Both the position numbers and the translations under genes were made by a program. Source: Cricetomys ansorgei (taxonomy: Eukaryota > Chordata > Mammalia > Rodentia > Nesomyidae). From it: DNA of 64,000 bases. Of the stretch, positions 34,410-45,639 are shown in pieces. Each line of letters opens with the position of its first letter. Within the stretch, counting starts at the first letter, position 1. The notes below the pieces were generated by a model, which saw only the letters and a program-made list of their open reading frames with translations, searched no databases and was not told where the DNA came from. The stretch spans positions 1,662,501 to 1,726,500 of the forward strand of contig JAMJFZ010001657.1 of NCBI GenBank assembly GCA_026225945.1, in the 5' to 3' direction.

Positions 34410-34790
34410 CTGTGTGTGCGTACATAGTGTACATGAGTGCATATATGTGATGTGTAGATGCATGTGCTCATGTGTGCATGTCGATGTGGAAGTCCAGGGT
34501 TGGTTCTGGGAATCATGCTAGATCGCCTTTCTACCCTCTTCACTGAGGGTGATCTAGCAAGGTCTATTAATCAAACCCAGAGCTAACAGATACAGCTAGT
34601 CTTGCTAGCCAGCACACTCTGAGGATCCCGTCTCAGCTAATATTACAGATCCCGTCTGGGGCTGATATTACAGGCATGTCACCACACCCAGCTGACATTT
34701 ATGTGGGTTCTGGGGATCTGAATTCCGGTTCTCACATTAGTATGGCAAGCACTTGAATCACTGAACCATCTCCCCAATCCCCAATTCCTT
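34410..34790 (-). mobile_element. B4-family SINE, antisense, with internal duplication
   Basis: TG-rich 5' side, then 'attacaggcatgtcaccaca' and 'cccagctgacatttatgtgg', ending 'cactgaaccatctccccaat'. The block 'gatcccgtct...atattacag' occurs twice (about 34625-34647 and 34648-34673), an internal duplication. Confidence 0.8.
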
Positions 34791-34844
34791 GTTTTTGACC
34801 CACTATGTGGGGTATGCAGGTATTGAGATGGAACCTAACCAAGA

Positions 34845-34993
34845 GAATGCTCTAGATATTTCTGTATTCCTTATCCCCATTTTGTATCAGGTAGGAAAAC
34901 TGAAGCACAAGGAGCACAAAGGACTTTTCCAGAGTCACAAAGCTAGTACGCCACAAAGATGGGATTCTATCCAGACTGCCAGAGTCTAACACC
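34845..34993 (-). mobile_element. MIR SINE, antisense
   Basis: 'ggtaggaaaactgaagcaca', 'ccagagtcacaaagctagta' and 'gatgggattctatccagact' are the reverse complement of MIR core and head. Confidence 0.8.
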
Positions 34994-36621
34994 CACAGGG
35001 CCCATTAAGAAGGGCAGCAGTCCCATGTGCCCACAGAGCTTATCATTGCTGACCACCTATGTGCCTGTGTGGCCACCTCACCTTAAACAGCAGCAGGACA
35101 CACAGGGGTCCTCTGTAGGGCACCTGCACTGTTCTTGCCCTTAGAGGAGGTGGGGGTGACTGCATGGGAAACGTCAATTACTCACTGAGTGGCATGGCTT
35201 CTTCCCATTGTTTATCTGACAATAAGAACAAGAGGACCAGCTTTGAACGCAAGGCTTTAAACACCATGAGGGTTCCCACCGTGGCTGTCCTAGACACAAG
35301 CACAAGGCGCAGCACAGAGGCTAGGGTACAAGTGAGGTGGTGCTCAGCCTCCCCTGCCTCCTCCTGTCCTTTGAATTTGCATGCTGGAATTACTGAAGCA
35401 AAAGCCCAGCTAATCTCCGGGCTGGCGTGACTGTCATTATCATGCCGTGCACACATGCATATTCAGCCAGATTTAAGGGAAGAAGTAAGCCTCCCTCATG
35501 GCGCAACTGATAAACAGCCCTCCAAAATCCCTTTTCTTCCCTTGTGCTCAGCCCAAGAACATTTAGAGACCTTGTCATACTTAAAAGTGATTTGCCCGTA
35601 AGTCTTTTATATGTTAATAACCTTGTACACTGAATATTTCATATTGGAGATGACGATTTGATTGGTCTCCCCATGATTTCCAGCACAACAGAAATGGCTG
35701 CGGTTGTCTACAGTGCCTCTGGACGCCAGTCTCCACATTCAAACTCACCTGGCCGATGGTGTTGTCCAGTACACTCGCTCCCAAACAAAACCTTTTAATT
35801 CCTCCTTGGGAGAGAGGCTGGGGGTGGTCAGTGTTGGAAGAGGATGGAGGGGGAGGAGAAGTGGAGGGGGGATTCCTGTGTGCCCCAGAGACGAGGCACG
35901 GGCTGCCCACTCTTCTCACTCACACAGTCCTTCTCCCACTCACAAGTTGGGTGTGTCTCCACCCCGGAACACACTGACATGTGGTGAGCAGAGACGGGCT
36001 GGGAGGAGAGCCAGCACCCCGCCTGGGTGGGCATCCATTTAGATGATCCTAGTGAGTATCCAGGATTGAGATTCCGGGGCTTGGTTGGTCTAGGAGGATA
36101 CAAGTCACACCACCAGCCATCAGGGCCTGGCTGAGCAGTCAGGACTTCAGTGGTCCCTCAAGAGGTCTGGTCGTGTGAGAGCCTGTGCTGAGGGAGCATG
36201 GGACACCAGGAGAGTCTCCGATCCTCAGCCTGGACAATGGCAAGTTTAAGGGTGTTGTAGGGGAATAAGTGTGTAATTCTCCAACACAAACACGCATTCA
36301 CTTACACACACACACACACGCATACAACATCATACCCAAATGTGCCTCCTGTCATGTCAGCCTTTGACAGTTTACTTCACTAATGAAGGTCTGAGTTCAT
36401 TCACTCCTGCAACTTGGAAAACCAAACCTTCTGGAAAAACCTGCAACTACCACCCAACCTACCCATCCCATACTACAGTGTGTAACTGTCTCGGCTCTTC
36501 TGGGTGGAGGCAGGGTCACCTTGCTTACTTACCCTGACCTCACCAGTCCATGAATGAACCCCTTTCCCAAGGGACCTTCATTTCCCATATCAGCCTGGGA
36601 ACCTTTGTGTGCCTTGAGCTG
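34994..36621. other. Unassigned sequence; short CA tract at 36304-36320
   Basis: No gene or repeat recognised over 1.6 kb. Antiparallel frames at 35614-36103 are GC-rich chance readings without a recognisable product. Confidence 0.45.
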
Positions 36622-36800
36622 GGCAGCACAGTGGTTTATGCTCCGACTACAAAATCGTGGCCCAGGTGTGAATCCCAGCTGTGCTGTGGAGCAACCTGGA
36701 ACCTTGGGTGAGTGGGCTAGCACCTAGGTGTGTTGTTCCTCAGCTGAAGAGGGAGATGATAGCAGCATGTATTCTCAGAGGATTCTTTGTCTTCTTTTAA
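36622..36800 (+). mobile_element. MIR SINE
   Basis: 'ggcagcacagtggtttatgc' head with A-box-like text, 'aggtgtgaatcccagctgtg' B-box region, 'acctggaaccttgggtgagt', 'ttcctcagctgaagagggag'. Nearly full-length order. Confidence 0.85.
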
Positions 36801-37240
36801 GTTTAGGATGATACTAGATACTAGTCAACATTGACTCTACCCTCCCTGCCACCAACCATTGGGGGACTCTTTGTTCAGCACCTCCCATTTAAAGATGAGG
36901 AAACTGAGGGTCTCACATATTCTGTTCTGCTTTCAAGACTGTATGTCCTGATTTGGGGCTTATGGCAGCCTACAATGCCCCATGGAGCTCCATAGAGTAA
37001 CAGAAGGAAAACCAATATGTACCGACTGCCACTCACTTTGCAACACGAGGCTCAGGAGTGACTGCATGTTCTGCCCCCTATCATCCTGCCCTACTCCCTT
37101 GCCTAGGAGCAACCCTTCAGCAAAGCTTTGCCAGAGGATATGACCTAAATCCTATGTGATCACAGCTCAAAGGTCCTGTTCTTAAGTATGCTTGGACTTT
37201 TAAATTGCCAGGGGTGCTTTGTTTTGTTTCTGTTTTTAAG
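36801..37240. other. Mostly unassigned; small MIR/L2-like scrap
   Basis: 'tttaaagatgaggaaactga' near 36890-36910 is a common antisense MIR/L2 phrase; the rest is unrecognised. Confidence 0.4.
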
Positions 37241-37452
37241 TGTTGGGACTGGAGGAATGGCTTGGTGCTTAAGAGAATGCACTGTTCTTGCGTAAGATCC
37301 AGGTTCAGTTCCCAACACCCATATCTGACAGGTCACAACTCCTACTCCGAAGGAGTAATGCCCTCTTCTGGCCTCCTTGGGTACCAGCACTCACATGCAC
37401 ATACCCCAACACAGATACACATGTGCACATGATCTTAAAAATAATTATTTTT
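37241..37452 (+). mobile_element. B2/B3-type SINE
   Basis: 'gactggaggaatggcttggt' head, 'ccaggttcagttcccaacac' B-box, 'atgccctcttctggcctcct' and 'gcactcacatgcacatac', then an A/T-rich tail. The 'ccctcttctggcctcc' phrase is diagnostic of B3. Confidence 0.85.
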
Positions 37453-37829
37453 ACAAAGAAATAAACCGAGGAAAGTGCACGTACTGTTGAAGAGACGGGT
37501 GTTAGTTCTCACCGACTTCAACGCGAAACAAATGCATCTGACGTAATGATACAAACTCTCACCAGAGGCCTGTGCTCAAAAAGATGGGGGCCAATTGCGT
37601 TGTCCTTGGGGCAGCGTTCCTGCCTGAGATGTACCTGAGAGCCTCTGAAAAATACTACCACTGAGGCCTCAGACCTGAGAGCCTAATTCAGAGTCAAGGA
37701 CGGAGTCGCAGCATCAGAACATTGTCCTAAGAAGTTATGCCAGCAAACTGCATGCACATCTTGGCTTAGGTCTGTCAGTTTAAAGTCCAAGCATTTCTAG
37801 AGGGGAAGAGGAGCCAGGCATTTTTAAGT
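37453..37829. other. Unassigned sequence
   Basis: No gene or repeat recognised. Confidence 0.45.
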
Positions 37830-38030
37830 CCTTCTGTGCCTCAGGCATTATACTCCAGTTCTTACGCAGCATATTATTAACTTCAAAAATTAAAATTGTG
37901 TTAGGCTTTGTGTGCAAGTCTATAATCCAAAGAGCTTTCCCATTCTCTGTAATGTCAGCTTATTAAATATTGAATTGTTGTTTTTGTTGCTGTTGTTGTC
38001 AGCTGGGAAATTCCTAAAGAGGGGAGGAGA
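37830..38030. promoter_or_regulatory. Candidate conserved non-coding block
   Basis: Repeat-free AT-rich text with 'tattattaacttcaaaaatt', 'cttattaaatattgaattg' and 'tgtcagctgggaa'. The regulatory call rests on composition only. Confidence 0.25.
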
Positions 38031-39113
38031 AAGTTTCAAATCACCATAGCATCAAACTTCTAAGAGGCTCAAGGATTCAATAGTTCATCTCTGGTTCTTC
38101 TAAACAGCCCAAGAATGGAGGAAACCTAAAGAGTAAACCAACCCTTGCCAAACTATCCAGAAAATGCTGGCTGGCTGCTGCCTGTCAGGACACTGATCAA
38201 TGGGGAAGAACCTACGAGAAATTGATCGGAGACCAGGAATGACCAGACTAGGACTGTGCTGCACAGTAAAGGATGATAGCTCGGGAGTAGTGGAAGAAAT
38301 GCCTACATAAATCTTAGCCTCATTTTTTCTTTATGTCCAGTTAGGGTGTGGCTTTAAGGAGGAGACACATGGGATTTCTTAAGACAATAACAGAGAAACG
38401 AAAACTTAAGGACTTAGAAATTAAGCAGACCAGATGAAAGGCAGAGAGACTGACCCTTTTTAGATTTCCAAGAGAGGACCCACCAGTGTCAGTCACCCTC
38501 CTGAGCTGAGGGTTTGGGGCACAGAACGGCTAGTTCTTTTAATACACTGGAGTCTTCGGCTGCCAACACAGGCAGGCACTGGAGGCTGCCATATTGGTAT
38601 TTGTGTTTTGTGTGCAATATGCTGCTACTCAGGCAGACATCCATCCAGGCAGAGACTGAGGTCCCTGGTGGGCTAACAAGGCCCACCTTTCCCCTAACGC
38701 CTCTGGATCCAGTATTAGCCTTCCCAGGGCCTTCTTCTTATTGACAAATAGATGTGCCTTTGATCTTAAACATCATTATCATGCCAGAGAATTCTGTGTC
38801 TACTCCATGCCGCTCAGATTTCACACTTAATCTTCCGTAGTGCTGCTTTATCTGGGATTATGGTATGGCACCAAAGCAGGCATTTTTCTGTACAGTTCTG
38901 GAGACATGAATAGCAACCTAGGTCAATGGCAAAACATCCAGCTGTATGTCCAATAATGCCAGTCTCATGAAGTCACTGCTACCTATCAGCACACGCAGCT
39001 GCTTCTCAAGACAGCCCTGAGGTGGGTGCTGCTTATTATCAAGAGGAATGGAGATGGCAACAGAATCGAGGGTGCCCTAGGTTCTCAGTACATGATCTCT
39101 GATGCCAAGACAC
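38031..39113. other. Unassigned sequence
   Basis: No gene or repeat recognised with confidence; 38960-39050 faintly resembles an antisense MIR. Confidence 0.4.
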
Positions 39114-39325
39114 TGTCTTAGTCCATTTAAGGTGCTGTAACAAACTGCCACAGACTGGGAGGCTTACAGCAACTGAAGTTTGGTTCTTGGTTCTGAGGAG
39201 TAAAAGTCCAGAGGCAGGGGGACATGCAGCCATGTCTCTCCTGGTGAGAGCCCTCTCCTAGGCTATGACAACCTCTTGCTGTAGCATCACAAGAGCCCAA
39301 GGACTGAATTGTTAACCACAATCTT
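39114..39325 (-). mobile_element. MLT1/MST-type LTR, antisense, first piece
   Basis: 'tgtcttagtccatttaaggt', 'gctgtaacaaactgccacag' and 'actgggaggcttacagcaac' are the antisense 3' end of MaLR LTRs. The remaining part appears about 550 bases later. Confidence 0.75.
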
Positions 39326-39465
39326 CTAGCCTCCATTTAAAGAAAGAGAAAGGAAAGATAGAAAGAAATTTTCACTACTTTTGCAGGTGACCTTGATATA
39401 GAATAAGAGAAAGGTAGAAATCCTCGCAGCCTTCTTTCTAGGCTGTCCTAAGCTTGGAGAGGACT

Positions 39466-39805
39466 AGCTGACAGTGAGTCAGACTAGCGTCTCAGCTTAT
39501 GATCTGCAAACTCAATCTCTCCAACCTTTGTTCTTTTATTCGAGAATCAACACACAAAGACAGACAACCCAACCAAGGAAACACCAACCAACAACCAACA
39601 CCCCACCCCAGCTCTCGGGGCTTCAGACCTCTTATACTCACAGCAAAGGTTCCCATAAACCCAAGCGGCACACAATCCCAAGAACAAGCTACACGTGCCA
39701 GAACGCCTGACCAGATTATAGCCACCTGCATCAAGCATTCCAAAGCCAGCTCATGCTCATCTACCACACCTGGGATGGGAACGCATGCCTAGTCCAAATG
39801 CCATT
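39466..39805 (-). mobile_element. Candidate ERV LTR inserted in the MLT1, antisense
   Basis: On the minus strand it contains 'gagtataagaggtctgaag' (TATA-like, complement of 39631-39640) and 'ctcgaataaaagaac' (poly-A signal, complement of 39535-39540) about 95 bases downstream, matching the U3-R-U5 layout of an LTR. It interrupts an older MLT1. I do not recognise the family; boundaries and the absence of clear target duplications keep confidence low. Confidence 0.4.
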
Positions 39806-39879
39806 TTTCATTTTTTTAAAGAAACCAAAATAACGAAGACTTCCAATTGCTCTGCTACAGAACACTCTCTGGATTCAGC

Positions 39880-39972
39880 TTTAAAGGGCGCAGACTTCAC
39901 TGGTGAGGGCTCCACCCTCAGGTCCTAAATCACCTCTCAAAAGCATCGCGTATTAACATCCGAGTGGGGAGC
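39880..39972 (-). mobile_element. MLT1/MST-type LTR, second piece
   Basis: 'gagggctccaccctcaggtc', 'ctaaatcacctctcaaaagc' and 'gtattaacatccgag' match the antisense 5' half ('gggctccaccctcatgacc', 'tcacctcccaaagg'). Confidence 0.65.
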
Positions 39973-40319
39973 TGTTCAACCAATGAACACTCCGCGCATA
40001 GCAGGTACTGCGATCCTGCAAGGACTTCCATCGTTCACGACTCTGCCGTGTGCGAGAACCCTAATCAGCCCACATAGCCACGTAAACTCTCCTAGCCTCA
40101 GTCTCTCCGTCGGCAGATGGTTCTGAGAGTTCGCCTCATGGAAAGCTGTGAGCAGAGCTGCTGCTCTGGCCTAGCTGTCAACTCAGGGTGTGTCTTTGTG
40201 TCTGTGTGTCTGATACTGGGCTCTTGGCCATGTACTCTCTAGAGACCTTCATGCCCTTTGCGTTAATTCTCCTTAGTTCAAGTGGTCTTGATTGAGAAAG
40301 CTGCCGGATTCTGCTTTCC
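39973..40319. other. Unassigned sequence
   Basis: No repeat or gene recognised. CpGs are slightly more frequent at 39945-40120. Confidence 0.4.
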
Positions 40320-40808
40320 TATGTGTGTTCCTGTTCTTGTGTATGCATGTGTATATACATGCATGTGTGTTGTGTATGCACATGGAGGCCTAGGGTCCAC
40401 ATTGGGTGTCTTCTTCCATTTGGTTTGTTTGTTGTTGTTGTTGTTGTTCTTGGAGACAGGGTCTCTCTGTGTAGCCCTGGCTGGCTAGAATTCTCTGTGT
40501 AGAGCAGACTGTCCTCGAACTCATAGAAACTCTGTTTCTACCTCCCAAGTGCTGGAATTAAAGGCGTGTGACAGACACCATGCCTGGCTTCTTCTTACTT
40601 TCTGAGAAAATGTCTCTTGCTTAATCTAGAACTCACTGATCCAGCTGCACTGGCTGACTGTGAGCTCTGTCGACCCTCCTGTCAAGCTCGCCAGTGCTGT
40701 GGTTCCAGGTACATGCCACCTTCTAGCTCTTGTAGGTGTGTCCTGGATGTCCACTCACGTCCTCGTGCTTGTGACTTGACTTCACTGACTGAGTCATCTC
40801 TCAAGGTC
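40320..40808 (-). mobile_element. B4-family SINE, antisense, split by a B1
   Basis: Left part: TG-rich, 'catggaggcctagggtccac' and 'attgggtgtcttcttcc'. Right part: 'tctagaactcactgatccag', 'gcactggctgactgtgagct', 'cactgactgagtcatctctc' ends with the reversed ID head. A B1 occupies the middle. Confidence 0.8.
40428..40592 (-). mobile_element. B1 SINE, antisense, nested in B4
   Basis: Starts with a T/GTTGTT tail (complement of the A-rich tail), then 'ttggagacagggtctctctg', 'tgtagccctggctggct', 'ctcgaactcatagaaactct', 'aagtgctggaattaaaggcg', 'caccatgcctggc'. It is the best-preserved B1 here. 'cttcttc' occurs at both ends, a possible target-site duplication. Confidence 0.92.
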
Positions 40809-41429
40809 CCGGATTCTCCATTTCTGCTTCTCTATTCTCCAGAAACCCATCCCCCACGCCTGTCCTTCCTCCAGGGCCTTCCATCTCTTCCCCTCTCCCA
40901 GGATCCCTAAGCACCACGGAAGGATGGGGCAGAAACACAGAAATACCAGGAACATCCTGAACCAAGGAAAAGGCAATAGCACCAAGACAGAGATTCTTCC
41001 TGGAGCAACCGAAGCTGTGGAGTTGGAACCTACATATCACATAAGGTATAATACTCCAGGCCTTCGGGGCCCTTCGAGGAGACCCACTACCAGGTACAGG
41101 AAAAGAACTTGTGCAGTCAATCTAACCTCTACTTGATTCTTTATGGTCACCAACAAGAAAGCTACAGGCTTCCTCTTCACCTTGACCACGTGTGACATTA
41201 CCCTCACAGGCTACACCTTCACACAGTCACTAACAGCTCCCAGTTCCTTCATGGTCATCCCTCCAACTCAGCAGCAAGGAGGGATTGCTCCTTGACCTAC
41301 CACCAAGATCAGACAGCTAAAGCAGAAACTCGAGTTGCGCTCAGGGGTGTTAGACACCCATAGTGACAGCAGGGTGTGCTCATGACCTGCCCCGACCAGA
41401 GGCCTTCATTCTGCCAGGACCTTCTTTAA
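40809..41429. other. Unassigned sequence
   Basis: No gene or repeat recognised. Confidence 0.45.
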
Positions 41430-41545
41430 AACAATAATGAAGGTCTCATTCTTCAGTCCGACCTGAACTTGAACTCATGGCAATCCTTTCACTGCAGACT
41501 TCAGACTGCTTGGATTATAGGCCTTGCAACCATACCCAGAACAAC
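41430..41545 (-). mobile_element. B1-like SINE, antisense, degraded
   Basis: 'cctgaacttgaactcatggc', 'aatcctttcactgcagactt', 'gcttggattataggccttgc' and 'aaccatacccagaaca' are a degraded antisense B1 series. Confidence 0.55.
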
Positions 41546-41929
41546 CTGCTCACCAACTAGAGCTTGCTTCGCATAGGGAAGAAAGGAGCCTTTATGAAGG
41601 AGGGGCCATAGAACAATGTGTCAAACAAATTAGGTACCTCTGGGTTCAGGGCTGTGGGAATGACTTGGCTATTCTATTGCTGTGAACAGCTTCTTTATGT
41701 ATAGCAAAGTCAGCTGCTCCATTTATCCTTTAATCATGGCACATCAGAAGTCTTAGGACACTGCATCAAAGTCCCATACCACATGCCTCCTAGAATCTAA
41801 TGCAGGATGAGCAGGGGTGCACTTTCTGCATATGCTTTGATGTGTTCTCTTGTTAACCTTCCTATCAGTCTGTAGCAGGGAGGTTGAATGAGCAGCATGC
41901 TCCTGTTTTCAACATGGAAAGCCTGAGGC
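41546..41929. other. Mostly unassigned
   Basis: 'tattctattgctgtgaacag' near 41669 is a scrap of a rodent LTR end; the remainder is unrecognised. Confidence 0.4.
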
Positions 41930-42013
41930 TAACAGACATGGATAGACCTGTGGCAGCAGGCACAGAGCCAGAATTCACACATGGGTCTTTTAACTCCAGA
42001 GCCTAAGTTCCTC
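41930..42013 (-). mobile_element. MIR SINE fragment, antisense
   Basis: 'ggcacagagccagaattcac' and 'acatgggtcttttaactcca' with 'gagcctaag' match the reversed MIR head region. Confidence 0.55.
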
Positions 42014-43340
42014 CTTCAAATTCTTCTGGAGGTCCCTTGAAAGTCATGTTGTGGCTCTCTGCTTCCCAGATGCAGGATCCAATAAGCAAAGACATGCTTC
42101 CTGGCTCCAGATGCATCCTAGGCACAACCCAGTGGTCCACCTCTTCTTTGCTCTTCTCTGACCCCATGGTCTCTCTTCATTGACCACTTCTTTATCAAAC
42201 ATGATTCCCAGTGTCTCTAGCTTGTTGGTGTTCTATAAGGTGGGCTTCCTTGGAAACTAAATATTGCCCAAAATTGTTTTATAAAAAACAGTTTTTGTTT
42301 TTTTTCTCATCTGCAAACAATCCAGCTGAAAGCTACATAAAATCTGCCCCACTTAGGGCTTCTGGGAGAAAGCTAAGGTTTGTATGTGGTAAATCAAATT
42401 CAGAGTTACTCAGGGACTCATCACCCACGCACATAATGAAGGTGATCCATCAGTACCACAGCCATCCCTGCCCAGGGAGATGGTATGTCAGGAGTGACGG
42501 GGTTTGTGGGGGAACCAGGAATTAAATGAGGAAGCAGATGATATTTAATTATATAAATATTTGCAGCAGTGCTCTAAGGAATGGAGTTAGTGGCTTGCTG
42601 GGCAGCCCCTCATTGAACCAGGCAGCAAAGATTTACACCACAGGTTCGTGTTTTCATTAGGATTCATCCTGGCTGGGCTTAGAAAGTGAGTTTCTGGAAG
42701 CTGGGTGACACTGTTTTCATAAGTGATGCTGTAATACAGCATATTTAAAAAGAGAAGAAGGGCAGTACTCTCCTTTTCATCTGATATTTACATTTTATTA
42801 GCGTTATTATTATTTGGCATAATCATGTACAGAGAATTAGCAATGTTAATTAATGGTGCACAAACATAGCCCTAATTACTTCCATTTAGTACAGAACCTA
42901 AGTGAATTTATAAATTCATTTATTTGGAATTCAAGTGACTCTAGGGTCACCTTTTTTAACAAGTCAAACCTATTTGCCCATCCACTCCTAATTGGTCTAT
43001 CCCTGCAGACAGAAAAGGAGATTGCTACCTAGAATTCAAACTCAACAGGACCCCCTGCCCCACCCATGTGACGGAGAGATGAGGTCATTTTAAGGGTGAG
43101 CTACTGGCTCTATTGAGCTATGCTTCTAATCACTTGTTGGCTTTTCTCTTATAATATTTTTAGCATGCTTTCACTGGAACAGAGCTGTGGCCTGGGGAGA
43201 ATTTCAAATAAACTTCTTTTCGCACATTCAATTGACAAAATGTGAGCAATGAGAAGACGAAAGCATTTGATTCCAGCACCCTGCTAAGAATAAGACTACT
43301 GTCTTCTAAAAAGACTTGGAGTTACAAAGGCAAAAAATAA
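42014..43340. promoter_or_regulatory. Long repeat-poor AT-rich block, candidate conserved non-coding
   Basis: About 1.3 kb without any recognisable transposon, the longest such AT-rich block in the window. The best part (42530-42960) has TAATTA at 42848-42853 and 42873-42878, a perfect 16-bp palindrome at 42903-42918 and 'ttagcgttattattatttgg'. Regulatory function is inferred. Confidence 0.35.
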
Positions 43341-43349
43341 GAGAAACTT

Positions 43350-44640
43350 CATGAACATTTTCTCTCAAAGTTTAATGGTGAAAAGTCCACTAAGAACTGA
43401 TTTCCCAGAAGATCAGGATGCCCACTTTCACCACTTTGATTTAGCATAGTACTGCAAGTCCTAGCCAGGGTGATTAGGCAAGAGAAAGAAAGAACATTCA
43501 AATACGTGTCAGTTTGTCCCTGTTTGCAAATGACATGATGAGATATACTGTAGATATAATGTAGATGTAACATTCTATAAAATATGTTAAAGAAAACAAA
43601 CTCAGCAACATTACAAGACATAAAATTAACATACAAAACTCAGCATGAAAGTCTGAAAAAGATCAAGAAAGTAATTCCATTTAGAGTGTGTACAAAAGGT
43701 AAAATACTTACAAAATGAATTTGACAAAGGAAGTTGACAATCTCACTAACTGAAACTATAAATAGCATTAGTGAAAGAAATTAATCAATGAACAAACAAA
43801 AAAAAAATCAGTGGAAACTTATACCATGTTCATGGATTAGCAGAATTAATATTGTAAAAATACCAATAATAGATACTCTTAAAATACCACAAAGCAACCC
43901 AATTAACATTCTTCACAGACAGAAAAACAACCTCAAAATCCATATGGGACCACAGAAGACCCTGAAGAACCAAAGCAATCTTAAACTAAAAGAACAAAGC
44001 TGAAGGCATCACACCAACTGACCTCAAAATACACGACAGCAATAGTGAGCAAAAGAACAGGTTAGTGACACAAAAATTGGACAACCTAGAAATAGGCTCA
44101 TCACCAATGCCCAACTGCTTTGGTTGTTGTGGTTTTTGGTTTTTTGTTTGTTTGTTTGTTTGAAGTGACAATAATTCATATGGAAAAAGAGAAATCCCTT
44201 CAATAACTGGTCCAAGAAAAATCAAACATCCCAAGCTGGAGGAATTCAACCCTATGTTTTACTCACCATATGAAAAAAAAAAAATCAAATCAAATTGATG
44301 ACTTTCATGTAAGCCATGAAACTACAAGGAAAAAAGAACACAGAAGAAATGTTTCATAATGTTGAGCTGACAGTTGTTTTTTTCTTTAGCAAAGAACTCA
44401 AAGACACAGACAACACGAGTAAAAATAGAAAAGTGGGCTTAAATGTTTCTGCACAACAAAGGAAGGAAGGGAAATAATTAACTGAGCAAAGAAACCACAG
44501 ATGAGGGGACACTGGAAAGCACAGATCTATAAAGGTTAATATCCAAAATACAGTAGGCATTGAAGCAACTTAACAATAAGCAAATTTTTAAAATGACTTA
44601 AAAATGGACAAAACACCATGCATCAATTACTGATACAGTA
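43350..44640 (+). mobile_element. L1 ORF2 remnant
   Basis: 'ggatgcccactttcaccact', 'gcaagtcctagccagggtga', 'ttaggcaagagaaagaaag', 'tgtttgcaaatgacatgatg' and later 'ccatgttcatggattagcag', 'aaatccatatgggaccacag', 'ccaactgacctcaaaataca' run in the order of L1 ORF2 reverse-transcriptase and C-terminal coding sequence. The 'gcaaatgacatgatg' codons lie at the reverse-transcriptase catalytic region (canonical FADD). Many frameshifts and stops: non-functional. Confidence 0.85.
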
Positions 44641-44654
44641 TCCCTGTGGCCAGA

Positions 44655-44910
44655 CAACTTAGGTAAGGGAAGATTCATTTGACTCAGTTTCACAATGCTC
44701 CCTTCCATCATGGCAGGAATGGCACAGTGGGCAGCTCAATTCACAGTCACCGGAACCAGAAACTGTTCACATTCTCAATGGGCCAAAAACAAGAAGCATG
44801 GCAGGAGCCAGGATGAGCATGACCTCTGGTGCCCACTGCCCACTGCCCATGGCCTACTTCTACCAGCCAGCCCCTACCTCTTTATAAAGGTTCCACACGA
44901 GGATGAGCTC
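44655..44910 (-). mobile_element. Rodent LTR-like repeat, antisense
   Basis: 'gaagattcatttgactcagt', 'ttcacaatgctcccttccat', 'catggcaggaatggcaca' and 'cctctttataaaggttccac' follow the antisense order of a rodent ERVL/MaLR-type LTR. The match is partial. Confidence 0.45.
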
Positions 44911-44934
44911 CCTCTGTGTGCGACACAAGTAAAC

Positions 44935-45010
44935 CAGTCTCCCAGAAGTGCGTGAGCTCCAGATTCAGTGAAAGACCCTGTTTCAAAAACCAAGGTGGAT
45001 GACTCCTGAG
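44935..45010 (+). mobile_element. B4-family SINE, 3' fragment
   Basis: 'cagtctcccagaagtgcgtg', 'agctccagattcagtgaaag' and 'accctgtttcaaaaaccaag' match the B1-like 3' half of B4; the head is missing. Confidence 0.7.
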
Positions 45011-45056
<46 letters not shown>

Positions 45057-45135
45057 GCGCATTCACAAGCACAGACACACGCACATGCACAGGCACATGT
45101 GTGTACATGCACGGGCACACACATACACACTAAAA
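45011..45135. repeat. (CA)n microsatellite on a B4 tail
   Basis: Pure CA at about 45012-45050, then GC dinucleotides and interrupted CA to 45135. Confidence 0.95.
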
Positions 45136-45141
45136 CAAATC

Positions 45142-45340
45142 TAGGAGCCAATAAGATGGTTCAGCAGTAAAAGCACCTGCCACCAGATCTGATGAGCTGA
45201 GTTCAATCCTACACAATGGGGGAGAGAACCAGCTCCTGCAAGTCGTCCTCTGACCTCCGCATGCATGCATGCACATTCATACACATCTATACACATACAC
45301 ATAAGTACACATAATAGATAAACAGATCTACAAGAATTCG
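45142..45340 (+). mobile_element. B2/B3-type SINE
   Basis: 'gccaataagatggttcagca', 'gatgagctgagttcaatcct', 'gagagaaccagctcctgcaa', 'gtcgtcctctgacctccgca' and a 'catgcatgcatgcacatt' tail match a B3-related SINE. Confidence 0.8.
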
Positions 45341-45639
45341 TATCCCCAAATTCAGCACTTGGCTCTCAGAAGCTGTAGGAAGCACAGCCTTGGTTAGATG
45401 CTTGGTGACCTATCTTTCTATGAATCATGGCTGTCTCAGCATTAAAATCCAAACAGTAACTAAACAACAATTTTTCTGGGGGAAAAAAAAAAGATTTTAA
45501 AAGATACTACCAACTGAGTCCTGCCTCCTAAGAGGGGCCCTCTCTCCTCACCGTAGTGTATCATCCACTTTGCCGAAAGTTCCACATGGCACTGACAGCG
45601 ATGGTGTCTAGGAACACATGTCAAGCACTGAAGGAATTT
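45341..45639. other. Unassigned sequence
   Basis: A-run at about 45482-45491; otherwise unrecognised. Confidence 0.4.

Noticed and set aside
43350..44640. Reverse transcriptase gene
   Set aside because: Clear L1 ORF2 relationship but frames are broken by multiple stops and frameshifts, so it is annotated as a dead element.
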